The notes beneath the pieces are model-generated. The model was not told the origin of the DNA. It searched no databases and saw only the letters and a program-made list of their open reading frames with translations. A stretch of 64,000 bases of DNA from Candidatus Providencia siddallii (GTDB taxonomy: Bacteria > Pseudomonadota > Gammaproteobacteria > Enterobacterales > Enterobacteriaceae), in contig CVRF01000003.1 in NCBI GenBank assembly GCA_001457715.1, positions 310,001 through 374,000 of the forward strand, written 5' to 3'. The position numbers and the translations under genes were made by a program. Shown in pieces: positions 46,829 to 57,927 of this stretch. Position 1 is the first letter of the stretch; each line of letters opens with the position of its first letter.

Positions 46829-48454
46829 ATGAAACGAAAACTTAATATATTATTAGCACAATTAAACTGGATAGTAGGAGATATTGAAAATAATTGTGAA
46901 CGAATGTTAAAAATATTTAAAGCTTATACTAAATATACTGATATTATTATGTTTTCAGAATTATCTTTAACTGGTTATCCAGCAGAAGATCTAATTTTTC
47001 GTATGGATTTTAAAAATCGTTGTTTAACTCAATTAAAACGATTACAAACAATAAGCAACAATAAAACTGCAATTATTGTTGGTCATCCATGGTATGAAAA
47101 AAAAAATATTTATAATGTATTATCGTTTTTTTTTCAAGGAAAATTACTTATTAGATATTTTAAACAAAAATTACTTAATTATGGTGTTTTCGATGAACTT
47201 CGTTATTTTTCAACTAAACAAACTTATTGTGTAGTTAATTTTAAAAATTATCGTATAGGAACTATAATATCAGAAGATATTTGTTATAACAAATGTATTG
47301 ATGTTTTAAAAAATAAAAAAACAGAACTATTATTGACTACTAACGCATTACCTTTTAGTTTACATAAAGAACATTATCTTGATAAATTATTAATTAACTG
47401 TTGTAAAAATATTAACGCACCTGTTATATATCTAAATCAAGTTGGAGGTCAAGATGAATTAGTTTTTGATGGTAATTCGAAGATAATAACAAACAATGGT
47501 AAGCAAATTTATAATTTCGCTAGATTTAAAGAACAAATAGATACCATCTCTTTCAATAATCTATCACTTATTAAAAAATTTCAAAAAATAAAAAAAACAT
47601 CAACTATAGCTAATATTTATCAAGCATTAGTTATGGCAACTAAAGATTATTTTAATAAAAATAAATTTGAAAAAATAATTTTAGGTTTATCTGGTGGAAT
47701 TGATTCAGGAATAACAACAACAATAGCTGTTGACGCTGTAGGTCAAGATCGCGTTCAAGCGGTAATGATGCCATTTCGTTACACAACAGAAGCTAGTATT
47801 AATAATGCAAAAACACAAGCAAATTTATTAAAAATAGAATTTAATATTATTTCTATTGAACCAATATTTGATATATTGATAACACAATTACATACAATAA
47901 TCAAGAATATAAAACAAGAATCTATTGTAACAGAAAATTTACAAGCGCGTTGTCGCGCAATTATATTATTAGCTATATCAAATAAATTTAATAGTTTAAT
48001 ATTAACAACAAGCAATAAAAGCGAAGTTGCTGTAGGTTATTCAACTTTATATGGTGATACAGCAGGTGGTTTTAATGTATTAAAAGATATATCTAAAACA
48101 TTGGTTTTTAAACTAGCTAAATATCGTAATACAATATCTCAAGTTATTCCTAAAAGTATAATTAATAGAAAACCATCAGCGGAGTTATCCAATAATCAAT
48201 TTGATCAAGACACATTGCCTCCTTATAATATTTTAGATCAAATAATAAAAGGTTATGTAGAAAAAGATCTTTCAGAAAATGAGTTAATCAAACTTAGATT
48301 TGATAAAAAAATAGTACAAAAAGTTATTTCTCTTATAAATTTTTATGAATACAAAAGACGTCAATCTCCAATTGGACCAAAAATCACAACACGTAGTTTT
48401 GGTAAAGATCGTCGCTACCCAATAACATCTTCATTTAATAATAAAAATAGATAA
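46829..48454 (+). CDS. nadE: NAD+ synthetase (two-domain, glutamine-dependent type) with altered glutaminase nucleophile
   Basis: The 541-residue protein has an N-terminal nitrilase-like glutaminase and a C-terminal NAD synthetase. It makes NAD from deamido-NAD. The synthetase has the ATP pyrophosphatase loop LGLSGGIDSGITTTIA, SNKSEVAVGYSTLYGD and KITTRSFGKDRRYP, all intact. The glutaminase keeps Glu44 (FSELSLTGYP) and Lys112 (FKQKLLNYGVFDE). However, the nucleophile Cys of the family motif ICED is Ser148 here (IISEDICYN; codon TCA at 47270-47272). Glutamine hydrolysis is therefore probably lost or weak and the enzyme may use free ammonia. E. coli has only the short ammonia-using NadE, so this gene is of the long type. 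It stands alone. Confidence 0.94.
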   Translation: MKRKLNILLAQLNWIVGDIENNCERMLKIFKAYTKYTDIIMFSELSLTGYPAEDLIFRMDFKNRCLTQLKRLQTISNNKTAIIVGHPWYEKKNIYNVLSFFFQGKLLIRYFKQKLLNYGVFDELRYFSTKQTYCVVNFKNYRIGTIISEDICYNKCIDVLKNKKTELLLTTNALPFSLHKEHYLDKLLINCCKNINAPVIYLNQVGGQDELVFDGNSKIITNNGKQIYNFARFKEQIDTISFNNLSLIKKFQKIKKTSTIANIYQALVMATKDYFNKNKFEKIILGLSGGIDSGITTTIAVDAVGQDRVQAVMMPFRYTTEASINNAKTQANLLKIEFNIISIEPIFDILITQLHTIIKNIKQESIVTENLQARCRAIILLAISNKFNSLILTTSNKSEVAVGYSTLYGDTAGGFNVLKDISKTLVFKLAKYRNTISQVIPKSIINRKPSAELSNNQFDQDTLPPYNILDQIIKGYVEKDLSENELIKLRFDKKIVQKVISLINFYEYKRRQSPIGPKITTRSFGKDRRYPITSSFNNKNR

Positions 48455-48807
48455 AATATTTAATTTTTAAATGATTTAACATAAAAATATTTGATTAAAT
48501 TAATATTTTATATATTAACTTTTTTATATTTAAATTAAATAAAAATATTAGTTTTATAATTTAATAAAAGTAAATAATATATATTAATATATTAAATAAA
48601 TTAAATACTATAATTTTTAATTTAAAATTATATTTTACATATATATCTTATAATTTATTTGAATAATTTATATTAAAATATAAATTATAATTATATACAT
48701 ATATTATAAATAATTAAATATTAAAAAATATTAAATTATTTTTTTTAAAAATCATAGTTATTTATATTATCTAAAAATATTTTTATATAAATTTAGGAAA
48801 AAATAAA
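48455..48807. other. Spacer between nadE and glyA
   Basis: These 353 A/T-rich bases show no gene. TTTAGGAAA precedes the glyA ATG and is a fair ribosome-binding site. Confidence 0.55.
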
Positions 48808-50064
48808 ATGTTAAAATACAAAATTAATATTTCAGATTACGATATAGAATTATGGAATGCAATGGAAAAAGAAAAACAACGTCAAGAAGAACATATTGAA
48901 TTAATTGCTTCTGAAAATTATACAAGCCAATTAGTAATGCAAGCACAAGGTTCTCAATTAACAAATAAATACGCGGAAGGTTATCCAGGTAAACGTTATT
49001 ATGGTGGATGCAAGTATATTGATATTATTGAACAGTTAGCTATTGATAGAGCTAAAAAAATATTTAACGCAAACTATGCTAATGTACAACCCCATTCAGG
49101 TTCACAAGCTAACGCAGCAGTTTATATGGCTTTTTTACAACCAGGAGATACATTATTAGGTATGAGTTTAGATTGTGGCGGACATTTAACTCATGGAGCA
49201 GCTATAAATTTCTCAGGTAAACTATATAATAGTATTTCATATGGAGTTAATGAAGATGGTGAAATAAATTACGATGAAATTAAATCAAAAGCTAAAAAAC
49301 ATAAACCAAAAATGATAGTTGCTGGTTTTTCTGCATATTCAGGTATAATTAATTGGGATAAAATAAGAGAAATAGCAGATAGCGTAAATAGTTATTTATT
49401 AGTAGATATGTCACATGTAGCCGGATTAATTGCTGCTGGTATATATCCAAATCCAGTTCCATATGCCCATGTTGTAACAAGTACAACACATAAAACATTA
49501 GCTGGACCTCGTGGTGGATTAATTCTTTCAAAAGAAAAAGATATCAAAATACACAAGAAAATTAATTCAGCGGTGTTTCCTGGTTTACAAGGTGGTCCTT
49601 TATTACATGTTATTGCTGGAAAAGCAATAGCGCTAAAAGAAGCAATGGAACCTAAATTTAAAATTTATCAACAACAAACTGTTATTAATGCAAAAACGAT
49701 GGTAAAAATTTTTCAAAAAAATAACTATAAAATAATTTCTAATAAAACTGAAAATCACTTATTTTTAATTGATTTAATTAATAAAAATATTACTGGTAAT
49801 ATTGCAGAAATTGCATTAAGTGATGCAAAAATTATAGTTAATAAAAATAATATTCCTCACGATTCTAAAAGCCCTATTATTACTTCTGGTATACGTATAG
49901 GATCCCCTGCAATAACTCGTCGCGGTTTTAAAGAAAAAGAAACATCTGAACTTACAAAATGGATATGTAATATTTTAAATGATATTTCTAATAAAAAAAC
50001 AATTGAAAATATTAAAGAAAAAGTAATAAATATATGTAAAAAATTTCCAGTTTATAACTTATAA
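48808..50064 (+). CDS. glyA: Serine hydroxymethyltransferase
   Basis: The PLP enzyme converts serine to glycine and loads one-carbon units on tetrahydrofolate, feeding purine, thymidylate and methionine synthesis. The 418-residue protein (417 in E. coli) has [50 protein letters not shown], the PLP-binding Lys in [15 protein letters not shown] and [17 protein letters not shown]. Its products, glycine and the one-carbon units, are used by PurD and PurH in the same window. Confidence 0.97.
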   Translation: MLKYKINISDYDIELWNAMEKEKQRQEEHIELIASENYTSQLVMQAQGSQLTNKYAEGYPGKRYYGGCKYIDIIEQLAIDRAKKIFNANYANVQPHSGSQANAAVYMAFLQPGDTLLGMSLDCGGHLTHGAAINFSGKLYNSISYGVNEDGEINYDEIKSKAKKHKPKMIVAGFSAYSGIINWDKIREIADSVNSYLLVDMSHVAGLIAAGIYPNPVPYAHVVTSTTHKTLAGPRGGLILSKEKDIKIHKKINSAVFPGLQGGPLLHVIAGKAIALKEAMEPKFKIYQQQTVINAKTMVKIFQKNNYKIISNKTENHLFLIDLINKNITGNIAEIALSDAKIIVNKNNIPHDSKSPIITSGIRIGSPAITRRGFKEKETSELTKWICNILNDISNKKTIENIKEKVINICKKFPVYNL

Positions 50065-50187
50065 TTTAATTTAAAACTAATATCAAATATATTTTAATAC
50101 ACTGATATTATTATAATTTTAAAATTAAAATATTTAAAATTTAAATAAACGCTACTACGCATAAGTAATTTTATTAATTTAATTAAT

Positions 50188-50210
50188 AAAAATAATATAA
50201 TATTATTTTT
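50188..50210. terminator. Hairpin between convergent glyA and glmS
   Basis: AAAAATAATAT and ATATTATTTTT form a perfect 11-bp inverted repeat around one base, with A5 and T5 at the ends so that it could work on both strands. A second such repeat of 11 bp lies just to its left (50169-50191). All A/T, so confidence is modest. Confidence 0.4.
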
Positions 50211-50274
50211 ATATTCATCTTTTAAAGTAAAAATAACTTATATGAACAAAACTATATGTATTAATGAATAATAA

Positions 50275-52110
50275 TTATTCTACTGTTACTGATTTTGCTA
50301 AATTTCTAGGTTGATCAATATCTGTTCCTTTTATTAAAGATACATGATATGCTAATAATTGTAAAGGAATAATATAAAAAATAGGTGCTACTAATTCATT
50401 AACATTAGGTAATAATATAATTTTCATATTTTCTTTAGAAATAAAACCTGCATTCTCATCAGTAAATATATATAATAAACCACCACGAGCACGTACTTCT
50501 TCTACATTAGATTTCAATTTTTCTAATAATTTATTATTAGGAGCAATAATTATTACTGGTATATCAGTATTAATTAATGCTAATGGTCCATGTTTTAATT
50601 CACCTGCAGCATATGCTTCTGCATGAATATATGAAACTTCTTTTAATTTTAACGCTCCTTCAACAGCAATAGGAAAATAAAGACCTCGTCCGAGAAAAAG
50701 TGCATGTTGTTTATCTAAAAAATCTTCAGCAACTTTTTCAATAATTTTATATTGTAATAAAAAAGATTCAATGTACGCTGGTAAAGAGCATAATGCATTA
50801 ATAATATTTTTTTCTAAATTAAATTTTATATTTTTTAAACTACCAATATACGCCACTAACATTAGTAATACTGTTAATTGAGTTGTAAATGCTTTTGTTG
50901 ATGCTACACCTATTTCAGGACCAGCTTTTGTTATTAATGAAAATTTAGATTCACGAACTAATGAAGAATTAGTTACATTACATATAGCCAAAGAAGTTAA
51001 ATATTTTAATTTATTTGATAAACGTAAAGCAGCTAAAGTATCTGCTGTTTCACCTGATTGAGATACAACAATCATTAAACTATTTTTATGATATACATGT
51101 TTTCTATAACGATATTCAGAAGCAATTTCAACATCACAAGAAATATTTGCTAATGATTCAAACCAATAACGTGCAACCATTCCTGCATTATATGATGTTC
51201 CACAAGCTACAATTTGTATGTGTTCGATCTGATATAAAATCTTTCTTGCTTCTATACCTAATTCATCACCAAAATCTATAGTGTTATTTTTGGTAAAACG
51301 TCCTTCAGTAGCTTGTTTTATAGCTGTAGGTTGTTCATATATTTCTTTTTGCATATAATGACGATAATTTCCTTTATTAAAAACGTCAAAATGAATATTT
51401 GATTCTATCTCTTTACGTTTCACCTCTACATTATTTTTATCAAAAATACGAACAGAACGACGTCTTAATTCTGCAATATCACCTTCTTCAAGATAAATAA
51501 AACGTCTTGTTACAGGTAATAATGCTAATTTATCTGACGCAAAAAAATTCTCTCCAACGCCTAACCCAATAATTAATGAATTACCAGAACAAGCACCAAT
51601 TAATAATTCTGAAATACGACTATCCATAATAACAATACTGTATACACCAAATAATTGTTTAGTAACACATTGAACAGCTTTTTTAAAATTATCACATTTT
51701 TTATATTCATAATGAACGAGATGAGCAATAACTTCTGTATCTGTATCAGAATTAAAAATATACCCTAATTTTTGGAGATTTTTTTTAATTTCTAAATAAT
51801 TTTCAATTATACCATTATGAACTACAGCAATGTAATCCGATGTATGAGGATGAGCATTTCGTTCACATGGAACACCATGTGTTGCCCATCTTGTATGTGC
51901 AATTCCAGTTCCTCCGGAAATATATTTTTTATTTACTTCTTTTGCTAAAAATTCAACTTTACCTACTTCACGTAATTTCTGCAAACATCCATTACGATTA
52001 ATAACTGCCATACCTGCTGAATCATAACCACGATACTCTAGTCTACGGAGACCTTCTATTAAAATCTCTGCAATATCACGTTGTGCAACTGCGCCTATAA
52101 TTCCACACAT
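50275..52110 (-). CDS. glmS: Glucosamine-6-phosphate synthase
   Basis: GlmS makes glucosamine 6-phosphate from fructose 6-phosphate and glutamine, the entry to amino sugars for peptidoglycan and LPS. The 611-residue protein (609 in E. coli) starts [12 protein letters not shown] with the nucleophile Cys at position 2. [25 protein letters not shown] and NAHPHTSD complete the glutaminase. Two SIS sugar isomerase domains follow, with [25 protein letters not shown] and the terminal NLAKSVTVE. Fructose 6-phosphate could come from Pgi (59.6-61.2 kb). It follows glmU by 142 bases as in E. coli. No glmS regulatory RNA target is evident. Confidence 0.97.
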   Translation of the reverse strand: MCGIIGAVAQRDIAEILIEGLRRLEYRGYDSAGMAVINRNGCLQKLREVGKVEFLAKEVNKKYISGGTGIAHTRWATHGVPCERNAHPHTSDYIAVVHNGIIENYLEIKKNLQKLGYIFNSDTDTEVIAHLVHYEYKKCDNFKKAVQCVTKQLFGVYSIVIMDSRISELLIGACSGNSLIIGLGVGENFFASDKLALLPVTRRFIYLEEGDIAELRRRSVRIFDKNNVEVKRKEIESNIHFDVFNKGNYRHYMQKEIYEQPTAIKQATEGRFTKNNTIDFGDELGIEARKILYQIEHIQIVACGTSYNAGMVARYWFESLANISCDVEIASEYRYRKHVYHKNSLMIVVSQSGETADTLAALRLSNKLKYLTSLAICNVTNSSLVRESKFSLITKAGPEIGVASTKAFTTQLTVLLMLVAYIGSLKNIKFNLEKNIINALCSLPAYIESFLLQYKIIEKVAEDFLDKQHALFLGRGLYFPIAVEGALKLKEVSYIHAEAYAAGELKHGPLALINTDIPVIIIAPNNKLLEKLKSNVEEVRARGGLLYIFTDENAGFISKENMKIILLPNVNELVAPIFYIIPLQLLAYHVSLIKGTDIDQPRNLAKSVTVE

Positions 52111-52252
52111 AAATTATTAATTTTCAAAAAAAAAAATAAGTTATAATTAAATTAATTTAATTATAATGTTTAAATAACATAAACAGCAAAACAATAAAAC
52201 TATTTCATATATTTTAATAATATTTATTAAATAAATAAATTTTTACCAAAAA

Positions 52253-53626
52253 CTATTTATTTTTTTTAGTTGGTCTCTTCCAATTTTTAATATGAATTTG
52301 TTTCATACGACTTATAATTAACCCCGACTCCTTTATATCAGAAGTTACAGTAGTACCAGCACCTATTGTTGTTCCTTTTATTATTGAAATTGGTGCTATT
52401 AATTGAGTATCAGAACCAATAAAAACATCATCTTCTATTATAGTTTTATGCTTATTAGCTCCATCATAATTACAAGTAATTGTACCAGCACCTATATTAA
52501 CATTATCACCTATTTTAGCATCTCCTATATAACTTAAATGGCCTATTTTAGAAGATAATCCAAGTAAAGATTTTTTTATTTCAACAAAATTACCAATATG
52601 TGATTTACTTTCTAATTTAGTACCAGGACGTAATCTAGAAAAAGGACCAACAATACAATCTGTAGACAATTCAGAGTTATCTATTATTGTATATGGTTTA
52701 ATTATTGTATTTTCACCTATAATACAATTTTTTAAAATACAACCTGATTCAATCTTAACATTGTTTCCTAATACAACATTCCCTTCTATAATAACATTGG
52801 TATCTATAACAACGTCTATTCCACACACTAAAGTTCCCCTGATATCAACACGAGATGGATCTAATAATGTAACACCTGATAATAATAATTTCTCAACTTG
52901 TTTTTTTTGATAAATACGTTCCAATGTAGCAAGTTCTAATCTATTATTTATTCCATAACTTTCAATTGAATCATTTGAATAAATAGTATTAATTTTGTTG
53001 CCTTCTTCATGAGATATAGCTATTATTTTGGTTAGATAATACTCTTTTTGTATATTATCATTATTTAATTGATTCAACCAACGCTTTAAATCTTTAGCGT
53101 TTGCAATCATAATTCCGGTATTAACTTCTTTAATTTTACATTCTTCTTCAGTTGCATCTATTTCTTCTGTTACACCAACAACATTATTATTATTTCTAAT
53201 AACTCGACCATAACCTTTTGGGTTATCTAAAATAGTTGTAATTAAACCTATTCCACCATAAGGTTTAATTTTTATAAGACGATTCAAAATTTTTTTTGTT
53301 ATTAATGGTACATCACCATATAATATAATTATATTTTCATCATCTTGAAAATATTCAGCGGCAAGTTGAACAGCATGACCTGTACCAAGTTGTTTTGTTT
53401 GTAAAACCCAAATTAACCCTTGTTCTCCTATTTTTTTTTTAAAAAAATCACCATTTTGTCCATATATTAAATAAATTTTTGATGCATCCATAGATTTTGC
53501 TGTATCAATAACATACTGAATTATTGGTTTTCCTGCTAAAAAGTGAAAAACTTTAGGTAAATTTGAACACATTCTAATACTGTTACCAGCAGCTAAAATA
53601 ATAATACTTTTTTTTTGTTTAATCAT
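52253..53626 (-). CDS. glmU: Bifunctional GlcN-1-P acetyltransferase / GlcNAc-1-P uridyltransferase GlmU
   Basis: GlmU acetylates glucosamine 1-phosphate and transfers UMP to make UDP-GlcNAc for peptidoglycan and lipid A. The 457-residue protein (456 in E. coli) has an N-terminal pyrophosphorylase (1-230, with LGTGHAVQLAAEYF, ILYGDVPLI and NTGIMIAN) and a C-terminal left-handed beta-helix of hexapeptide repeats, with GPFSRLRPGTKL, GHLSYIGDAKIGDN and NIGAGTITCNYDG. The nucleotide-binding signature is altered: family LAAGxGTRM is LAAGNSIRM here (residues 11-19), though Arg18 is kept. It probably still works, because the rest is well conserved. Confidence 0.96.
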   Translation of the reverse strand: MIKQKKSIIILAAGNSIRMCSNLPKVFHFLAGKPIIQYVIDTAKSMDASKIYLIYGQNGDFFKKKIGEQGLIWVLQTKQLGTGHAVQLAAEYFQDDENIIILYGDVPLITKKILNRLIKIKPYGGIGLITTILDNPKGYGRVIRNNNNVVGVTEEIDATEEECKIKEVNTGIMIANAKDLKRWLNQLNNDNIQKEYYLTKIIAISHEEGNKINTIYSNDSIESYGINNRLELATLERIYQKKQVEKLLLSGVTLLDPSRVDIRGTLVCGIDVVIDTNVIIEGNVVLGNNVKIESGCILKNCIIGENTIIKPYTIIDNSELSTDCIVGPFSRLRPGTKLESKSHIGNFVEIKKSLLGLSSKIGHLSYIGDAKIGDNVNIGAGTITCNYDGANKHKTIIEDDVFIGSDTQLIAPISIIKGTTIGAGTTVTSDIKESGLIISRMKQIHIKNWKRPTKKNK

Positions 53627-54703
53627 ATTTTTATCATTTTAACCTTAAAAGTTTAAATATTAGTTTTATAAACTGTGTTAATAGATTAACATAATTTGTA
53701 TTATCTGTGATAAATTAATTATTTATTTATTTTTATTATTTATATATTATTTCTTTGTTTTTACATTCAAATACTTATTAATTAATAATTAATAATACTA
53801 CGAATTATATATGTAAATACTTTAAAAAAATTTAAAAATTTTTATATAGTTTATTTTGTAAGTTTACAAGAATATATATTCTTGTAAACATAAAAAAGAT
53901 TTAAACAACAAAAATAACTAATATATAAATTATTATTTTATGTATAAAATAATAATTTATATTATATATTACACAATCTTTTATCTGAGATAAATTGATA
54001 TAAATAATAACTATAAATTTTAATTTTTTTTTAGACTGACTAAACAATATTTTTCATAATTAAAGTTTATTAAAATATAGCAAATTTACTTTTAGTTAAA
54101 AATAATACTATTATATATTTTTTTATTTATAAATTTATTATTTTATATATGGTTTAATATAATTAATTTTTATCTATTTAAAATACATAATTATATTTAT
54201 AATTTTATTTTAAATAACTACATATATTATTTAATATATTTTTATAAACTATTAAATAATATATATAGTTATAACAATAAAAAATACATACAATTAAATA
54301 AATTTAATAAATTATATTTTTAAAAATTATTTGATAAAAAATAATTGTAACAAAACTAAATATAATCTATTCATATTAAAACATTTTTAATGTAAATCAA
54401 CAATAAATAAAATTTTTATAATAAAATAATAAATATAAATTCAAAAAAAATATAATAATTTTAAATTATTAAAATTTAATTTTAATTATTAAAATATTTT
54501 TTATTTTAAATAATAAAAAAAAATTAAAATAGATTATTTGTATTAATAATTATTATTAATATTTGTTTTTTTAATAATAAAAATTATGTATAAACTAAAA
54601 TAATCAACAATATAAAAACTAAAAATTTTATAATTTTTAAAATTACATATTTAAAATAGTAAAAACAATTTTATTGTTGTAATTTTTTTATATTAAAAAC
54701 GTC
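53627..54703. other. 1.1-kb gene-free region where the ATP synthase operon is expected
   Basis: In E. coli mnmG is followed by rsmG, atpIBEFHAGDC and then glmU. Here only 1077 A/T-rich bases separate mnmG from glmU. I see no atp motif (for example the Walker A GGAGVGKT of AtpD or GDRQTGKT of AtpA), no rsmG and no RNA gene. This is a deletion or decay scar. Confidence 0.75.
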
Positions 54704-56575
54704 TTAAATTTTATTTTTTAACCATATTAATAAAATAGAAATAGCAGCCGGTGTAACTCCTGAAATACGTGAAGCTTGACCAATAGATGTTGGTTTATGA
54801 TTATTTAATTTTGCAATTACTTCATTTGATAAACCTTTAATTATTTTATAATCAATATTAATTGGTAATATCAATTTTTCATTATATTGATGTTTTTCTA
54901 TTTCATATTTTTGTCTAGCAATATAACCTTCGTATTTTATTTGGATTTCAACTTGATTAGATGCTTGATAATCCTTAATAGGTGGATAAAAAGGGATTAA
55001 AGATGTTAATAATTTATAATTAATTTCTGGACGTCGTAACAAATCTTGACCGTTTACTGCTTTGGATAAATTAATATTTAAAGCTTTATTTATTATCTTA
55101 TAATTATCTGATTTTGGGTAAATATAAACATCTTTTAAACGTTGAAATTCTTTTTCCATTAATTCGATTTTATTATTTAAACGTTTCCAACGTAAATCAG
55201 TAATTAAACCTAATTTATGAGCTTTTTCTGATAAACGTAAATCTGCATTATCTTCTCTTAAAATTAATCTATACTCAGCTCTTGAAGTAAACATACGATA
55301 TGGTTCTTTAGTTCCTAAAGTACAAAGATCATCAACTAAAACTCCTATATATGCTTCATCGCGTCTAGGATACCAATTTTCTAATCCATTAACATATTGA
55401 GCTGCATTAATTCCTGCTAGTAAACCCTGAGAAGCAGCTTCTTCATAACCTGTTGTACCATTGATTTGACCAGCAAAAAATAAATTATTAATTACTTTAC
55501 TTTCAAGTGTTTGTTTTAAATCACAAGGGTTAAAAAAATCATATTCTATTGCATAACCTGGTCGAATAATCTCTGCCTTTTCCATCCCTTTTATAGATTG
55601 AACAATTTGTATTTGTACTTTAAACGGTAAACTTGTAGAAATCCCATTTGGATAAATTTCATTACTTGTTAATCCTTCTGGTTCTAAAAAAACCTGATGT
55701 GAATTTTTATTTGAAAATCTGACAACTTTGTCTTCAATAGATGGGCAATAACGAGGACCTATTCCTTCGATAATCCCAGAATATATAGGGCTATGTTTAA
55801 GATTATTTCTAATAAATTCATGAGTTTTTTCATTAGTAAATGTAATATAACAAGGAACTTGTTTAGGATGTTGATTTTTTGATCCTAAAAATGAAAAAAC
55901 AGGAACAGGTTTATCACCAAATTGTTTATTTAATTGATTGAAATCAATTGTTTTTATATTAATTCTTGGAGGCGTTCCTGTTTTAAATCTGCTAACACGT
56001 AACGGTAATTTTCTTAAATTTTTAGAAAAAGAAATTGATGATATATCACCAGCTCTGCCAGCATTGAATGTTTTTAAACCAGTATAAATAATTCCATTAA
56101 GATAAGTCCCTACAGTAATAATAACTGTTTTACTTTTAAATTTTAAACCAATGTTAGTTATAACACCAGTTACACAATTATTTTTAATAATTAAATTATT
56201 AACAGTTTGTTGAATAATCGTTAAATTAATTTGATTTTCTAATAATTTCTTAATATATCTCTTATAAAGAACGCGATCTACTTGTGCGCGAGTTGCCCGA
56301 ACAGCAAAACCTTTACTAGAATTCAGTATTCTAAAATGAATACCAGCATTATCACATGCATTTGCCATTAAACCGCCTAAAGCATCTATTTCTTTAACTA
56401 AATGACCTTTACCGATGCCACCTATTGCCGGATTACAAGACATATGACTTATTGTATCAATATTATTTGTTAATAGCAATGTTTGACATCCCATTCGTGC
56501 TGCTGCACTTGAAGCCTCAACCCCAGCATGTCCACCGCCAACTACAATAACATCAAATCGTTTATAATAAAACAT
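54704..56575 (-). CDS. mnmG: tRNA uridine 5-carboxymethylaminomethyl modification enzyme MnmG (GidA)
   Basis: MnmG is the FAD-dependent partner of MnmE in modifying U34 of tRNA. I start at the ATG at 56575 (623 residues; 629 in E. coli) because [20 protein letters not shown] aligns with E. coli [20 protein letters not shown]; a TTG at 56587 would add four residues. FAD-binding [34 protein letters not shown]-type [33 protein letters not shown] and the C-terminal [20 protein letters not shown] are intact. Its 5' side faces the probable replication origin, as gidA does in E. coli. Confidence 0.97.
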   Translation of the reverse strand: MFYYKRFDVIVVGGGHAGVEASSAAARMGCQTLLLTNNIDTISHMSCNPAIGGIGKGHLVKEIDALGGLMANACDNAGIHFRILNSSKGFAVRATRAQVDRVLYKRYIKKLLENQINLTIIQQTVNNLIIKNNCVTGVITNIGLKFKSKTVIITVGTYLNGIIYTGLKTFNAGRAGDISSISFSKNLRKLPLRVSRFKTGTPPRINIKTIDFNQLNKQFGDKPVPVFSFLGSKNQHPKQVPCYITFTNEKTHEFIRNNLKHSPIYSGIIEGIGPRYCPSIEDKVVRFSNKNSHQVFLEPEGLTSNEIYPNGISTSLPFKVQIQIVQSIKGMEKAEIIRPGYAIEYDFFNPCDLKQTLESKVINNLFFAGQINGTTGYEEAASQGLLAGINAAQYVNGLENWYPRRDEAYIGVLVDDLCTLGTKEPYRMFTSRAEYRLILREDNADLRLSEKAHKLGLITDLRWKRLNNKIELMEKEFQRLKDVYIYPKSDNYKIINKALNINLSKAVNGQDLLRRPEINYKLLTSLIPFYPPIKDYQASNQVEIQIKYEGYIARQKYEIEKHQYNEKLILPINIDYKIIKGLSNEVIAKLNNHKPTSIGQASRISGVTPAAISILLIWLKNKI

Positions 56576-56587
56576 ATATTTTCTCAA

Positions 56588-57463
56588 CTGAAAAATTTAA
56601 TAACTAATTTTGTATTATATCTTATATAAAAATAAAATAAATTAAATAAGAATTATAAGTTTATATAAATATAATAAATAAATATATTTTATTATTATTA
56701 ATATGATTTTTTTTGTGGATAAGTAAATCTTCGCTTTAGAGATCATGATTGTACAGTTGATTGTAAATTGTTAATGTTCAGTTATAAAATTGAGTATAAA
56801 TATTAAAATTTTTTTAAAAAAAAATATTTTTAATAAAAAAAATAGATTTATACATTAAATATCTACATATTATACACTTATTTTTATAAGTTATGCACAT
56901 TAATAAATCATATAAATAATATTTATTTAATATTTTTATTTTTGTATAATTTAGTGAATTTAATATATATAAAATTATTAAATTTTATTTAATTTATATT
57001 GTTTAAACATATTTTGTATAACATTTGAATATATGTTATTTTATTTAAATAATTTTAACTTAAAATAAAATCTAATGGTGTATTGATATATTATTCAAAT
57101 TCATATTATTTAATATTTTGTTTAAAAAATATTTGTATTTAAAATTACTAATTTATATTTTTTTATTATTATATGATTTTATAAAAATTAATTTATTATA
57201 TATTTATATTAATAAATATTAGATATTTTATATAGAATATCTTTTATTATAATCATATTTATAAAGTATTATTAATGATAACTTTTATTTATTTATATAA
57301 AAAGATATGTTAAGAGATTAAAAGAAAATTGTATTATATATTTGTGTATATTATGTGTAATATATTTTTAAAATATATAATAAAAAATGTAAAATAATAT
57401 TTACAATATAAAAAAAATAAGTTATTCTCTAATAAAGAAGACTTTTTTTAATATTATTATTTT
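56588..57463. other. Probable replication origin (oriC) upstream of mnmG
   Basis: The region between mnmG and tRNA-Ala has DnaA-box-like sites: TGTGGATAA (56714-56722, a perfect TTATCCACA on the minus strand), TTATACACT (56870-56878, 8 of 9) and TTATGCACA (56891-56899, matches TTATNCACA). A weaker TGTGTATAT lies at 57343-57351. GATC occurs at 56741-56744. The rest is A/T-rich, as expected of an unwinding element. Position next to mnmG (gidA) is the E. coli location, and dnaA lies about 47 kb away, close to the 42 kb in E. coli. By eye, spacers left of here have more C than G and those right of it more G than C. An IHF or Fis site cannot be judged. Confidence 0.7.
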
Positions 57464-57536
57464 GGGGCTATAGCTCAATTGGTAGAGCGTCTGCTTTGCA
57501 CGCAGAAGGTTAGCGGTTCAATTCCGCTTAGCTCCA
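57464..57536 (+). tRNA. alaT: tRNA-Ala (anticodon UGC), CCA not encoded
   Basis: The 73-base gene folds as a standard cloverleaf. The acceptor arm GGGGCTA pairs with TAGCTCC, including the G3:U70 wobble pair that marks alanine tRNAs. The anticodon stem-loop CTGCTTTGCACGCAG carries TGC, and the T-arm reads AGCGGTTCAATTCCGCT. The 3' CCA is not encoded (TGT follows), so a nucleotidyltransferase must add it. In enterobacteria this tRNA sits in the 16S-23S spacer with tRNA-Ile. Here it is alone, which with the solitary 16S gene shows that the rRNA operon has been split. Confidence 0.97.
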
Positions 57537-57927
57537 TGTTAAAATAAAATAAATTATGTCTCATGTAGACGTGTAAATAAATTATAAATATAATATAATA
57601 TATTTTAATAAAATTAAATTAAATATAATTTTGTTTTTAATTAATTTATTTTTTTAAAATAATTATATATTTATATTAAAACTTTTTTTAAAAAAATATT
57701 TGTAAAATTATTTAATAAATAAATTTCTAAAAAAATATTAAAAATTAAATAAACATCGTTTTATTTAAAATTTATTTCTATAAAGCATTAGAAAAACTAA
57801 ATTAGATTATGAATTTATGAATTTATAATATATAAAAATGAATAATATGGTTTTTATGATTATATAAAAACCATATTGAAAATATATAATTACAATATAA
57901 ATATAATATACTTTTAATAAATAAAAA
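57537..57927. other. Spacer between tRNA-Ala and lysC
   Basis: These 391 bases are A/T-rich and contain no 23S rRNA or other gene. The only clear element is the hairpin at 57844-57877. Confidence 0.6.
57844..57877 (-). terminator. 14-bp hairpin downstream of lysC
   Basis: AATATGGTTTTTAT (57844-57857) pairs perfectly with ATAAAAACCATATT (57864-57877). On the minus strand it lies 50 bases after the lysC stop and is followed by a T-rich stretch (ATTCATTTTTAT). It is probably the lysC terminator. Confidence 0.55.
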
